Numbered from the stretch's first letter, positions 8,841-19,040 are shown. The stretch is DNA of 64,000 nt from Alteromonadaceae bacterium XY-R5 (GCA_001660395.1 LXWE01000007.1:1-64000); one strand, 5' to 3'. Program-made: numbers and translations. The notes: generated from the letters alone by a model not told the origin.

Positions 8841-9071
8841 TTATTTAGTTCTTTGTTTTTGCAGATTTTTCCTTTTATTTGAAGAAACGTAGTTTTGGAG
8901 CATACCCAACAGCGCTCCTAGTAATCCAACCAAAAAACTTACTACGATTGCTTCCAACTCATCTTCAATTGATGTCGGTAATGGCGATTTATGGAGAGAA
9001 ATATAAAAAACTAAAAAAAACACACAGAACCAGAATACAACTTTAGCATTCCATAATAATTGCTTTTTCAT
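8841..9071 (-). CDS. Small membrane protein, candidate Rhs immunity
   Basis: This 76-residue protein has two membrane segments (about 9-27 and 39-60) and a Lys/Arg-rich tail (SSNKRKNLQKQRTK). It starts 5 nt after the Rhs stop codon and is followed by a terminator, so it is the last gene of that transcript. Its position is where immunity genes for polymorphic toxins sit. The membrane nature would suit a toxin acting at the membrane, but I recognise no family. Confidence 0.6.
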   Translation of the reverse strand: MKKQLLWNAKVVFWFCVFFLVFYISLHKSPLPTSIEDELEAIVVSFLVGLLGALLGMLQNYVSSNKRKNLQKQRTK

Positions 9072-9076
9072 TTTAT

Positions 9077-12000
9077 TTACTGATTACCTCTAAAGGTTAC
9101 GCCAAATGCATTTCTATGAGTATCCAAAGTTAGTTTTATACCTGAATTTTGACCAAGTGTACTTTCTACCCAATTATGAGGGTTGAGGCCAAGAAAGCCG
9201 GGGTAATAGGGCAAGGAAAATTTCCAATTGAAATTTAACGTCGCTAAAAATTCAGGTGATGTCATCTGTTCGTAACAATGAATTGCTTGGTCCGTACAAC
9301 CAAGATAGCTAGCTCCTAAATATAAGCGTTCAGCATTGTTTAGGTAACCATTAAACATTCCAGATCCATCTCTTCTTAGTCCATCTTCGTTCATTTGATT
9401 TACTACGTCATCAAATTCTGATTTTATTGATGCAATGTCGTTTTTAATCTTCTCCCATGAATGTGAATTTTTAAATTCATCTGATGCACTAGTAACGGTA
9501 TATCCCTCCATTTCATCAGACATTTCATCAACTTCATCTGCTGTACCCGTGCATTCTTTCACATCACCGTTAATTTGACACTCATATAAACCATAAGGAT
9601 CAGTTCTATTGATTGGGTCATCCCCAACATAACCATACCAATTCATCCCATCCTCGTAGCCAATGGGGTCGGTTTGCAGGAAACGCCCTAGCTTTGGATG
9701 ATAAATCCGTGCTTTGTAGTAGTAGAGTCCAATTTCAGCAAGCCAGATTTGACCTGTAAACTGGAACCTGCCCACGTTACCGTCATCTGGAATACCATAT
9801 TCATCATAACTATTGATTGCATAGCTATTACCCGCGCTATTGGTCACACCAATAATTGAACCTAGATAGTCTCGCGTATAATAACGCTTGGTTCCTGTCC
9901 CAGAACCTACATACCAAACAATGGGTTCATCATTTTTAAGGTTATGTATATAGCGATTTATTATCGTGCCGGCGCAGTCTGTTTCAGCAATGAGCGCCTG
10001 ACCATCATAGATAAAACAGGTACTGCCCACACTGTATAAGCGGTTTTCAGCATCATAACGAAGTGCATTTCCGCCTGCGGTGTAGAGTAGATTGTCGTTG
10101 TTATAGACGTAAGATGTGGAACCAATTTTGTTTAGATTGCCATTGGTATCATGAGTTATGGTTGTTCCTGACCAAGTTGTCACTTGATTAAGGCCATTAA
10201 GTATATAGGTTTGCGACTCAGCACTTTTGCTGTAAAGATAATCGTTGTTTTCTACGGTTACTTGCTGAGTTGTAACTTGACTTGCAGGGTTATAAGCAAA
10301 CTCTGCGGTGTAATCATCAGCTGTTGATGTGCCACCCACATTCGTAAATATGGTAGTGGGACGAGAGAGAACATCGTACTCATGGTCTGTGGTTACCCCA
10401 TTATTCAGCGTGGTAACATCTGGACGGTTCAGCGCATCGTAGGTATAGCTGGCCAGCGCGGTCGTTGTCGATTTTTCTTTGATACTTTGTAACAGCATTG
10501 AACTGCCGTAATCATAGGTAATATAAAAGGTATCCGGCCAGGTTAAGCGAGTTCTGCGTCCATACGCATCGTATTTATAACTCACCGTCCCTAAAGATGT
10601 AGTTTCATATTCTTTCCAACCCAGAGGATTAAAGTCGGCAAGCATGGTTGTTGAACTAATGGCGGTACTAGTATTGGTGTGTGAAGTGATGTTGTTAAAG
10701 TTGTCATAGCCAAACGATTCGTTAATCGAGCCAAATGTGCTATTAGATGGACTGGTCTTAGTTTTTATTCGATTCCAGCTATCGTAACCAAAGGTAATGG
10801 TTGTCCCATTACGTAATCGGGTGGTTTTTATTAAGTCACCTTCATAGGTCAATTTTGTATAATCGCTAGAATTTACGCTACCGGCCGTTGTTTTTGATGG
10901 ATAATTGGTTTGTTGTAATCTCCCATAGCCATCATAGCTATACTGAGTTACGTTGCCATTCCCGTCTATTTCTTGATACAGCTGTCCGTCATCGTTATAG
11001 ACATTCTCGCGTTCAGTGCGCTCCTCGGAGCTGTCGTAGCCACTTATCACTTTAACGATAGCGCCAGTAGTATCATAAACATTTTTAGTAATACGATCTT
11101 GCCCTGCATCGCCGCTCAATGCCGTACAAGCGCTGGTTGTTGTACTGCCGCTGATGCGAAGAGCCTTGCACTCTAGACGCTGGTCTGAATCATAGCTCAT
11201 TTGCGTGATTATTTGGTCAATATCACTCCCCGTAGTAATTTGCTTTGTTAATAGACCGGTCGTTGTACTGTAGGTGGAATTGGTTTCAATGTCCGCAGAC
11301 ATACTGGTCAAGTCAGCCAGCGTTATGCCAGTGAGTGTTCCTGTTTTTGTGTATGTTAGCTGATTGTCTGCATTGTAAGTGTTATAGGTTCCTTTTCTCC
11401 CTTCTCCATCTGCATCTGGCTCAATCGAACCAATCAGGCGTTGACGCAAATCGTAAAAATAATAGCTGTCGTCATTGGGGTGCGGGCCCGATTTTTGGGT
11501 CATATTGCCATAAATGTCATATGTGTAATCTGTCCGTAACGAAACGCTACTGTTACCAGTACGCGTAATTTCATAATCGGGAAGCAGATTTTCATACACA
11601 TCATAATGTTTCACATTAACGAGCTCTTCCGCGGTGCCAGAACAAGTCGATGCAGTTCGACACTGAACAACCTTTGTCAGTCTATATACATTTTGTGAGG
11701 CAGCAGTTAAAGCACTGGAACTGCTGTAGCTGTATGGTTTATACGCGGTGTATGTGAACGTAGTAACAGGTGTGACATTTGAGCTTGAGCCATCGATTGT
11801 GATTGTCACACTGGGTTTAGTGATGGTGTGAACGCCACCATGGGCCGCATAATACGTATAGGTTGTCGTATTATTATTGGGATCGGTAACCGATTTTGGT
11901 TTATTACAATATTTTCGAGTACTGGATGAACAGGTCCAGTATTCCGCATGGGTAACTAGAGGGGATGTGCCAGCCTTTGGATATTCACGAATGTCAGTAA

Positions 12001-13354
12001 TGTTTCCTCGAGAATCATATTCGTACTCGGTATAAGAGTCATCAGGACGCGTGATTTTAGTCAAACGATTAAGCAGTAGTGACTCGTATTCATACGCTGT
12101 GGTTCGTTCGAGGTTGTCTGTGAAACTGGCTAACCGTAGTGTATCAGGGTCAATATTATATGTTCCATCGGGTCCTGTTGTGGCGCTTAAATCTTCAAAA
12201 TTGTAAGCGTAAGTTTCCCCCCCAACATTAATTTCCTTTACTCGATATAGCCCTGATCCTGATCGGTTTTCATAATAGATTGTTCCACTTATACTATTAA
12301 TATATTTTATATTGGTAGTTGCAGAGGAATATACGCCTAAAGCAGATGTATGTGTTGCGCTTGTTTCAGTTGTCAGATACGTACCTGCGGACATAGTATC
12401 TAAGCTACTATCACTTTCTCCAGGCTGTGTCGTTTCAACTTCAATTGCAGAGCGGTACCAAGTGGTTGAGGTGCCATTGTAATAGGTTGTTGATTTGAGG
12501 TCAGTGTTCGACTCGGGCCAATCGTTAGTAAGCCCGTCACAACTATCGCCAGTTGGATCGCAATATTCCACAGCGGTGTTTATCGCCACCACTGAACGTT
12601 GACTAGTTACGCCAGTCGATGAAGAACCACTCTTATCTGAGTAATAGTATTTTATCATCCACCCCAATGAACTGACGACCGCACTTGGCATATCAATTAT
12701 TCTGGAACCACTGCTATGACTACCAGACGCAAGATAGCTTCCATTTTGCACATAGTAGTACGTTAGTTTCTCACCATCTGCTTTGTATACTTCCGATACT
12801 AGTGCGTAATTCTCTTCACCAGAGGATGTCATTTTATTTGAGTACGTATTATCAAATTTTACAGTGTCCCCCATATTATTGATATAAGTACAAATATTAC
12901 TACTACAGGTTAAAGTTCCCCCAGAACTATGCATATTCTGGTAAGATGAGTCATCTACTCTAAAGATTTCAGAACGGCCTAAAACATCAACTTTGTAATA
13001 CTCTCCGATTGGGAGACCTAATATGTATGTGCGAGTATCTTCATCCGTTACAGATGTCCTTTGGGTAGAAATTGTTATAGTAGTAATTGTACCTGCTAAA
13101 TTATCCCCTCCTATACGGAAATTATTGGCTTTACTAACAAGTGCACTTTGTCCAGAACCTATGCTTGTAACCATCCCTTCAAAAACGGACTTTGAACCAT
13201 TAACAATATCAACGCCTTTGGAATCTGTCGTCTTTTGTGGCAGTGGTGGTCGCAGACTGCCAGGACTATCTAGATTTTCATAATACTCGTCGGCATGTAT
13301 CTGAGAGGAAGCGATGAGCGATAATGTGCAAAAGACAATATTTCTTAATTTCAT
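9077..13354 (-). CDS. Sec-exported Rhs/YD-repeat protein with variable C-terminus
   Basis: The 1425-residue protein has a Sec signal peptide (about residues 1-21, ending SSQIHA). A unique N-terminal region follows, then many YD repeats between about residues 420 and 1090 (for example YEYDSRGN, YSYDGYGR, YKYDAYGR, YTYDALNR). The Rhs core ends with KARIYHPKLGRFLQTDPIGY and then DPYGLYEC. The last 165 residues are variable and presumably toxic; I do not recognise the fold. No PAAR, VgrG or TcdB-type N-terminus is present, so type VI delivery is unlikely and surface or secreted deployment is inferred. The short YD gene upstream lies 16 nt away and the candidate immunity gene 5 nt downstream. The core is duplicated in the orphan module at 4.1-4.7 kb. 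Confidence 0.9.
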   Translation of the reverse strand: MKLRNIVFCTLSLIASSQIHADEYYENLDSPGSLRPPLPQKTTDSKGVDIVNGSKSVFEGMVTSIGSGQSALVSKANNFRIGGDNLAGTITTITISTQRTSVTDEDTRTYILGLPIGEYYKVDVLGRSEIFRVDDSSYQNMHSSGGTLTCSSNICTYINNMGDTVKFDNTYSNKMTSSGEENYALVSEVYKADGEKLTYYYVQNGSYLASGSHSSGSRIIDMPSAVVSSLGWMIKYYYSDKSGSSSTGVTSQRSVVAINTAVEYCDPTGDSCDGLTNDWPESNTDLKSTTYYNGTSTTWYRSAIEVETTQPGESDSSLDTMSAGTYLTTETSATHTSALGVYSSATTNIKYINSISGTIYYENRSGSGLYRVKEINVGGETYAYNFEDLSATTGPDGTYNIDPDTLRLASFTDNLERTTAYEYESLLLNRLTKITRPDDSYTEYEYDSRGNITDIREYPKAGTSPLVTHAEYWTCSSSTRKYCNKPKSVTDPNNNTTTYTYYAAHGGVHTITKPSVTITIDGSSSNVTPVTTFTYTAYKPYSYSSSSALTAASQNVYRLTKVVQCRTASTCSGTAEELVNVKHYDVYENLLPDYEITRTGNSSVSLRTDYTYDIYGNMTQKSGPHPNDDSYYFYDLRQRLIGSIEPDADGEGRKGTYNTYNADNQLTYTKTGTLTGITLADLTSMSADIETNSTYSTTTGLLTKQITTGSDIDQIITQMSYDSDQRLECKALRISGSTTTSACTALSGDAGQDRITKNVYDTTGAIVKVISGYDSSEERTERENVYNDDGQLYQEIDGNGNVTQYSYDGYGRLQQTNYPSKTTAGSVNSSDYTKLTYEGDLIKTTRLRNGTTITFGYDSWNRIKTKTSPSNSTFGSINESFGYDNFNNITSHTNTSTAISSTTMLADFNPLGWKEYETTSLGTVSYKYDAYGRRTRLTWPDTFYITYDYGSSMLLQSIKEKSTTTALASYTYDALNRPDVTTLNNGVTTDHEYDVLSRPTTIFTNVGGTSTADDYTAEFAYNPASQVTTQQVTVENNDYLYSKSAESQTYILNGLNQVTTWSGTTITHDTNGNLNKIGSTSYVYNNDNLLYTAGGNALRYDAENRLYSVGSTCFIYDGQALIAETDCAGTIINRYIHNLKNDEPIVWYVGSGTGTKRYYTRDYLGSIIGVTNSAGNSYAINSYDEYGIPDDGNVGRFQFTGQIWLAEIGLYYYKARIYHPKLGRFLQTDPIGYEDGMNWYGYVGDDPINRTDPYGLYECQINGDVKECTGTADEVDEMSDEMEGYTVTSASDEFKNSHSWEKIKNDIASIKSEFDDVVNQMNEDGLRRDGSGMFNGYLNNAERLYLGASYLGCTDQAIHCYEQMTSPEFLATLNFNWKFSLPYYPGFLGLNPHNWVESTLGQNSGIKLTLDTHRNAFGVTFRGNQ

Positions 13355-13370
13355 TGAAACTACTCCCTGT

Positions 13371-13883
13371 TTATTTTTCGACTATTGTCTTTGACGTACG
13401 ATTGTCAGCGTCATCGTAGCCGTAAGTGGTGGTGTCTTTGCCTTCTTCTTCAACGGACTTGAGACGACCTAATGCATCGTATGTGTAATTCTTAACGGAT
13501 TTTGCATAAGGGGGCTCGTCAACAGTGATTGTGATAGAAGCTGTATCGTATGTTGTGTATGTATAAGTCGCATGACTACCTATAGCCGATAGGTATGTGG
13601 CCCCAAGTGTTACTGTGTAATCCCCGACGCCATAATCAAATTCATAAGGGATTTGATAACCACTCGCTATTTGCTCGCTGACTTTCGTTACGCCATCCTT
13701 AACGACAGTGATAAGGCAATACCCCCCTGAGCCAGGAGCGCAGTAATACTGTACTTTTACAGCCGTTGAATAATCTGAGTCATATTGAGAGATCGATAAC
13801 AGTCTTGCAACGCAGGCGCTTGCAAACTGGCAATAAAGAGAAAGCATTGCGGCCGCGATATATAAAAATATTTTTATTTTCAT
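13371..13883 (-). CDS. Secreted short protein ending in YD repeats
   Basis: The 170-residue protein has a signal peptide (about 1-23, ending ASA), then a beta-rich Ig-like region of about 100 residues with paired Cys. The C-terminal 40 residues hold two YD-repeat units (YTYDALGRLKSVEEEG and YGYDDADNRTSK). It is the first gene of the Rhs operon. It could be a fragment separated from a larger Rhs, or an accessory that docks to the Rhs shell. Its intact signal peptide and start argue that it is functional. Confidence 0.7.
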   Translation of the reverse strand: MKIKIFLYIAAAMLSLYCQFASACVARLLSISQYDSDYSTAVKVQYYCAPGSGGYCLITVVKDGVTKVSEQIASGYQIPYEFDYGVGDYTVTLGATYLSAIGSHATYTYTTYDTASITITVDEPPYAKSVKNYTYDALGRLKSVEEEGKDTTTYGYDDADNRTSKTIVEK

Positions 13884-14024
13884 GTTGAAATCCGTATCAT
13901 TTAATTGTCATATGATAATGTTTATTTAAGTATTATTAACATTTGGCTTGCATAGAAAGCAAGTAAAAAATGGTCAAAAAATGACACGCATATGTTGAAG
14001 GATAGATCGTGACAAGGAGTAGTA

Positions 14025-17000
14025 ATGGGTCGTGTTTTTAACCAAAGATTGGTTTTTATATTGCTGGTTTGTTGCCTTGAATCTCAGCTCCCACCATCTC
14101 TATTCACTATCGGCGTTGTTCATGCGGCAGCAGGTGAAACAATAGAGCACTCAAATCCGCAAAAGATTGAGGGGGATAATTTCACCCTGATTCAATCGTC
14201 TAATAATGACGGCGAGAAACAGTATCTAATGTTCGGTTCTAATGGCGTTTGGGCCACTTCACCGGACTTGTATCATTGGACGGATTTCACCGCACATGGT
14301 GATTTTAATGGGAATGGGAATCCTGATGAGCCAAATGACACCCTATTTGGTTTTAGACTATTCAACGAACGATTCCATGCCTCAATAAATACGGTAATTT
14401 CACCGTTTAAACATGGTTATTATCGACAGCTCATCAAGCAAACCGGAAAAGGACTGTTTTGGACGAGTGACGCGAATCAGGATGGTGTTGTTGGGGGAAA
14501 TTTCCTGAATAAAGATAGCACTGTACGTGAATTTCAGACGATAGGACTTTGGTCTCCATCCGTTGTTAACTTGGCCGATGGCAAGTATCACTTCTACTTC
14601 AGTCACTGCAATGTTCCAGGCTCGACCTATTGTGGTGATGGCCGCGCGTTTATAGGTATGGCGACCTCTGACAATATTGATGGCCCTTATGAGGGAGCCA
14701 GTGTGATTATGCAATCAGGCAATGTAGGTGGCGCGGTATCTAACAGCTATTTAGGCTATGACGGTACACCATGGGATCAGGCTACTAGCCCAACTGCGCT
14801 CATGCCTTATGTATTCTTAGATAAAGAGAAGCAACCTTGGATGGTATATGGCTTAGGGGCGGGAGGAATTTGGATCACCGCGTTAGATAAGAGAAGCGGA
14901 CTCCCTGTGGATGTGGACCAGGAGCAGAAGTCATATGGTCGACGCATAGCTGGCGGTAATGGATTGATGATTGAAGGATCCTCAATCTTTTACAGTAAAG
15001 AGACGGATTACTATTACCTGATTTTAACCAATCTAGGTGTTTCTCAAAGTCACGATAAGTTCGTCAACAATCTAAGAGTGGCCCGAGCCAAATCACCACA
15101 GGGACCTTATATTGATGGCGCTGGAAATGATCTTTCACAGATGGTGCACTCAAGTCATGCAATGTTGCCAGGCTCTCCGGAGACAGAAACTGTATTAGCC
15201 TCTTTTGGTAATAAGTTATTGGGGAGTTATGTCTGGCGAAACGAAAGCGGCGTAAAAACTAGTGACATTGGTGAGCTCTCTCCTGCTAACGCTTCTGTGT
15301 TGACCGATAAAGCCAATGGAAAGCTGTTTTTAGTTTTTGATGCCAATATAACAGATGTACCTGAGCAGAGATTTGCTCGAGTCCATGAAATTAAAATGTC
15401 ACAAGATGGTTGGCCTTTAGTATTGCCTCTTCCATATGAACCAACAGCAAACGACGGCCAAATAAAAAGCGAAGATTTAGTCGGGGAATATCAGTTAATA
15501 ATCCATACGAATAAAAATGACCTTGAGCCTCAAAAGCCACATTTTGTGCGTTTTAATACTGATGGCAGTGTTACGGGGGAGCTCACGGGTAAGTATAGTC
15601 TGGTCAATGGGGATGAATTTTCGCTTATATTAAATGACGGTAACGCTTTTAAAGGTGTTGTAGCATGGCAATCTCACACTGATTCGAACCACACACAAAT
15701 AACAGAACTTACACTAAGTGCAAGCGAGAGTGTTAGGAGAGCCGCTCTTTGGGCAAGAAAGCAACCCGCAAAAAGTGATAACCAACAATTTGAAGACATC
15801 TATCAGTCACTGAAAGCCACTCTTCCGACCAAGTTGACACACCTACCGCTTCTCCCTCAAATTGCAGCACGAGGTGCGAAAATTCATTGGTCCTGCGAAT
15901 CTTCGAGTGTGATTAATTTGGCCACCCAGCAGGTTTTCCGGCCAGGCACTGACGAGTTAGACAAACAGGTGGAATTATTTGCTGTGGTAACGTTAACCAA
16001 TGGTAATCAGCGCAGGTTAGATTTTTCAGTCACCATCCCGGCATCTCGACCTTTAAATTTACTTGCCCATTTCGCATTTGATGAAAACTTAGATGATTCA
16101 TTAAACCCAGATGCTCATGGTGTATTAACAGGGGTTCGTTTAAATACACTGACATCGGAAAAAGCTAAGTTTACCAAGGGTAAACGTGGTAAAGCGTTGG
16201 TGCTAGATGGAAATGGGGGCGTGAATTTCGGACAAGGCCTACTTCCATATAAGGCCTTCACTCTAAGTTATTGGATGAAACCAACAGCACTCTCCCCAAC
16301 CCAGCCTTCGATTTTCATTATTCCTACCTTGCCAGACGGTGCCTACAATGGTGAGCACTTTTTTGGTATTTACAATAATGTCGGGGATTGGTCCAACACC
16401 ATAACCGTCTGGAATCGCAATGGCTCCGATGATGACTGGCCATTCCTGGTGGGGCGCGAATCCGCATCCCTTAATGAGTGGCAACATATTGCGCTAGCCT
16501 GTGATGCCGGTAATTGCGAATTGTTTATCAATGGTCAACCCTCCGGAAAAGCTCAATTAGGTATGATTGTCGGAGATAACGCAAATTTGGCGTTAGGTGT
16601 CAATTTATGGGATAAGCCATTTGAAGGGAGCATAGATGACCTACGTATCTACGATGAGGCATTGTCAGGACCTGAAATAAGAGCATTGGATGTCAGTGGC
16701 ACGTCAGAGGAGACCTTACTGAGTATTGCTGTGACCGAAGTAAAGAAGCAGCTCATTGCGCAGAACACTGATGCTGTTAAAAGCAACTTGCTCTTAAAGG
16801 ATAAGGGCCCGTTCCAATCAAAAGTCCGTTGGTACTCAAATAATCCTGATGTGATTTCTATAAACGGAACAGTTCATCGACCACAGGCAGGTTCTTCCGC
16901 AGTCCAGGTAACATTGCAAGCATTGGTGTCATTGAATGGCGATGAGAACAGGTTCGATGTCCCGGTTACTGTCCTGCCAATCGACATGCCTAAAAAGCTG

Positions 17001-17624
17001 TTGGAATATAGTTTTGATGGAAATCTCTATGATAACCAGATGAAACATAGCTCAGATACCGTAACCGGTGCATTCATTTGGCAACCCGCTGAAAAGGTAA
17101 CTCAAGCGATATATCACCCTGGAATTAAAGGTGAGGCCTTGTATTTAGATGGTAGTTACGGCGCTATTCTGGCAAAGCATTTAAGAATAACAGGAGATTT
17201 CACTATTTCTGTGTGGCTGAAACCAGAGCAATTTACTGTGCATACACCCGCTTGGTTTTTATATGACAACCCTGAAGATTGGGTGAGCCTTGTCCCATAC
17301 AATGCTGATTATTTACCCGACGTATGGTCAAAAACAAATGGCCAATATACTGATAGAATTTTGTCCGCACCTTTGCTCGAAAATAAGTGGGTGAATCTTA
17401 TTGTGACCAGTGAAGCTGGGCAAACCACGCTTTATAGAGACGGGATGAAAGTTAATCAATGGGCCAATGAAGAGCCCTTACTTGAGGGGCGTGTCCTCAA
17501 TCTATCTGTTGGCGTCAACTTCTGGGATCCCTCATTTAAAGGATTGATAGATGAACTGGTTGTTTACAAAGGCTCAGTCGCTGAATCCGAGGCCAAGTAT
17601 ATCTATACATCTGGAATGCATTGA
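14025..17624 (+). CDS. Secreted GH43-like protein with Ig-like and LamG modules
   Basis: The 1199-residue protein has a signal peptide (to about residue 36) and an AGGAG ribosome site before ATG. Residues 45-470 resemble a five-bladed GH43 arabinanase-type propeller (LMFGSNGVWATSPDLYHW, LWSPSVVNLADGKYHFYFS, IEGSSIFY). A lipocalin-like GH43 C-terminal domain follows (EDLVGEYQLIIH, about 485-575). After it come an atrophied Ig-like domain (590-670), a LamG/concanavalin-like domain (678-895), a second Ig-like domain and a second LamG (990-1195). The putative general acid Glu in IEGSS is present. The usual Asp of WAPD reads Ser (WSPS), and the first catalytic Asp is not obvious. Polysaccharide binding or arabinan/galactan processing outside the cell is inferred; enzymatic activity is uncertain. 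Confidence 0.75.
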   Translation: MGRVFNQRLVFILLVCCLESQLPPSLFTIGVVHAAAGETIEHSNPQKIEGDNFTLIQSSNNDGEKQYLMFGSNGVWATSPDLYHWTDFTAHGDFNGNGNPDEPNDTLFGFRLFNERFHASINTVISPFKHGYYRQLIKQTGKGLFWTSDANQDGVVGGNFLNKDSTVREFQTIGLWSPSVVNLADGKYHFYFSHCNVPGSTYCGDGRAFIGMATSDNIDGPYEGASVIMQSGNVGGAVSNSYLGYDGTPWDQATSPTALMPYVFLDKEKQPWMVYGLGAGGIWITALDKRSGLPVDVDQEQKSYGRRIAGGNGLMIEGSSIFYSKETDYYYLILTNLGVSQSHDKFVNNLRVARAKSPQGPYIDGAGNDLSQMVHSSHAMLPGSPETETVLASFGNKLLGSYVWRNESGVKTSDIGELSPANASVLTDKANGKLFLVFDANITDVPEQRFARVHEIKMSQDGWPLVLPLPYEPTANDGQIKSEDLVGEYQLIIHTNKNDLEPQKPHFVRFNTDGSVTGELTGKYSLVNGDEFSLILNDGNAFKGVVAWQSHTDSNHTQITELTLSASESVRRAALWARKQPAKSDNQQFEDIYQSLKATLPTKLTHLPLLPQIAARGAKIHWSCESSSVINLATQQVFRPGTDELDKQVELFAVVTLTNGNQRRLDFSVTIPASRPLNLLAHFAFDENLDDSLNPDAHGVLTGVRLNTLTSEKAKFTKGKRGKALVLDGNGGVNFGQGLLPYKAFTLSYWMKPTALSPTQPSIFIIPTLPDGAYNGEHFFGIYNNVGDWSNTITVWNRNGSDDDWPFLVGRESASLNEWQHIALACDAGNCELFINGQPSGKAQLGMIVGDNANLALGVNLWDKPFEGSIDDLRIYDEALSGPEIRALDVSGTSEETLLSIAVTEVKKQLIAQNTDAVKSNLLLKDKGPFQSKVRWYSNNPDVISINGTVHRPQAGSSAVQVTLQALVSLNGDENRFDVPVTVLPIDMPKKLLEYSFDGNLYDNQMKHSSDTVTGAFIWQPAEKVTQAIYHPGIKGEALYLDGSYGAILAKHLRITGDFTISVWLKPEQFTVHTPAWFLYDNPEDWVSLVPYNADYLPDVWSKTNGQYTDRILSAPLLENKWVNLIVTSEAGQTTLYRDGMKVNQWANEEPLLEGRVLNLSVGVNFWDPSFKGLIDELVVYKGSVAESEAKYIYTSGMH

Positions 17625-17827
17625 ACCCATTGATCTGAAAATACAAAACTCACTGTGTAAGTGGCTACTTTGAAAGTAAGAATAGACAGGAGTTTTTAAA
17701 TTAAAAATAACAAAATGCCCTACTAAGGGGGGCCTTCGTCAAGAAAATTGCTTGAATTCAGAACGTCATTATCGGCATCAGCCTCGACCGTGAAGGTTAC
17801 GTTGTGTCATGTCAAGAGATAGGTCAT

Positions 17828-18880
17828 TTATCGCTTTCTGATATCCGCCAATTTCGCCATCCCCCCCCGTCGCACATTTGCTTGTTTGGCATAGTGCCCG
17901 GGCATCTCGGGTGAGCTCCAGCCACCAGCCAGCTGCAGCTCGGGCAGGGTGGCGCCATTTTCGGCCAGTGAGACGGCACCGCCGATACGACCACTATGTG
18001 GGGTGATTTTCTCTGGAATTCCTGCCTGAATACGAATACGCTCCCAAATCCGGTAAATGCTGGAATACACCAGTAATGGTGAGTGTTTGCCCTTTAGCGA
18101 CTCATCATAGGGGAGGAGGGCATGGCCTCGGTTCGACGCCCTGCGAAACAAAATGCCATTACTGATCCGCCGCGGGTCCGATTTTTCACGCGGAGTATCC
18201 CGGGTCGGATCACGATTGGCTTCTTCAATGTACTCGTCGATCATGGCGATGGTAGTGTTAGATAGATAACGGTAGGAACCTTTACCAGCCTGGTCCGCCT
18301 TGGCTTTGACTACCAGCAATGCCTGATTACGCCGGTTGATGTGTTCGAGCCGTACTCGCACAACTTCGTCTGCCCGTAACAAACTGTCAAACATCATATT
18401 GATCAGCGCCAGGTCGCGCAGGTCCAGCAGGGTGTCGGGGATAATGGTGTCGTTTATTTGTTCTAAAAGTTCAATGGTCAACGGCACTGACATATGCGTA
18501 CTGAGTTGGTATTTCTCGTTTTCAGCCAGGCTCAGACGCAGGAAGTCTTTGAAGTATGCCGACTGCACGATGGGATTTGGCAACGTGGCCACCGACAGGA
18601 ATTTACTTAGCGCGCTCATGCGCCGTTTAATGGTGCGGTATGCCAGCGGCGATTCGCACAACGCTTCTACATATTGTTTTAACACCGCCAAATTGGTTTC
18701 CATAGAATCGGTAAACCCGGGCAGGCCCAGTTGCTCGCAGAAGATCACAAATTCGTTAAAGTCAGACACATAGGCGCGCTGCGTGTTTTTCGGCAGCTTG
18801 GTAAAAATGTCGTTGAAGTAATTGTTCACTGCGTCGCGGTGGATACTGAGCATATTGCCGACGGGGACGACCAATTCCAT
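17828..18880 (-). CDS. Tyrosine recombinase
   Basis: The 350-residue protein has an N-terminal SAM-like core-binding domain (about 15-110, with NTQRAYVSDFNEFVIFC). The catalytic domain has Arg in LLRADEVV, Lys in VVKAKAD, the HSGR box (His and Arg), GGW where many relatives have the second His, and the nucleophile in MPGHYAKQ. Base composition is richer in GC than the flanking genes, suggesting separate origin. It is not a standard XerC or XerD. Relatives often sit on plasmids and islands, where they resolve dimers or integrate. A 15-6-15 inverted repeat 58 bp upstream may be its site. Confidence 0.9.
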   Translation of the reverse strand: MELVVPVGNMLSIHRDAVNNYFNDIFTKLPKNTQRAYVSDFNEFVIFCEQLGLPGFTDSMETNLAVLKQYVEALCESPLAYRTIKRRMSALSKFLSVATLPNPIVQSAYFKDFLRLSLAENEKYQLSTHMSVPLTIELLEQINDTIIPDTLLDLRDLALINMMFDSLLRADEVVRVRLEHINRRNQALLVVKAKADQAGKGSYRYLSNTTIAMIDEYIEEANRDPTRDTPREKSDPRRISNGILFRRASNRGHALLPYDESLKGKHSPLLVYSSIYRIWERIRIQAGIPEKITPHSGRIGGAVSLAENGATLPELQLAGGWSSPEMPGHYAKQANVRRGGMAKLADIRKR

Positions 18881-18938
18881 AAAATCACCTGGTACCGAAG
18901 AAACTGAGGCTATCTTAGCATCGGCAATTGCGATAATC

Positions 18939-18974
18939 CATCACGCACGATAAGTGAAATTATCATGCGTGATG
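18939..18974. repeat. 15-6-15 inverted repeat, candidate recombination core site
   Basis: Arms CATCACGCACGATAA and TTATCATGCGTGATG match with one mismatch around the spacer GTGAAA. The two-arm, 6-bp-spacer form is that of tyrosine-recombinase crossover sites such as dif. It lies directly before the recombinase start. An autoregulatory operator is the alternative. Confidence 0.65.
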
Positions 18975-19040
18975 AGAATGCACAGAGAATGGCCGTGATC
19001 TGAGTGCTGATACCGGTAATTGGAGCTATCGGTATCAATA

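Noticed and set aside
9077-13354. Type VI secretion Rhs effector
   Set aside because: It has a Sec signal peptide and lacks PAAR or VgrG modules; no T6SS gene is near.
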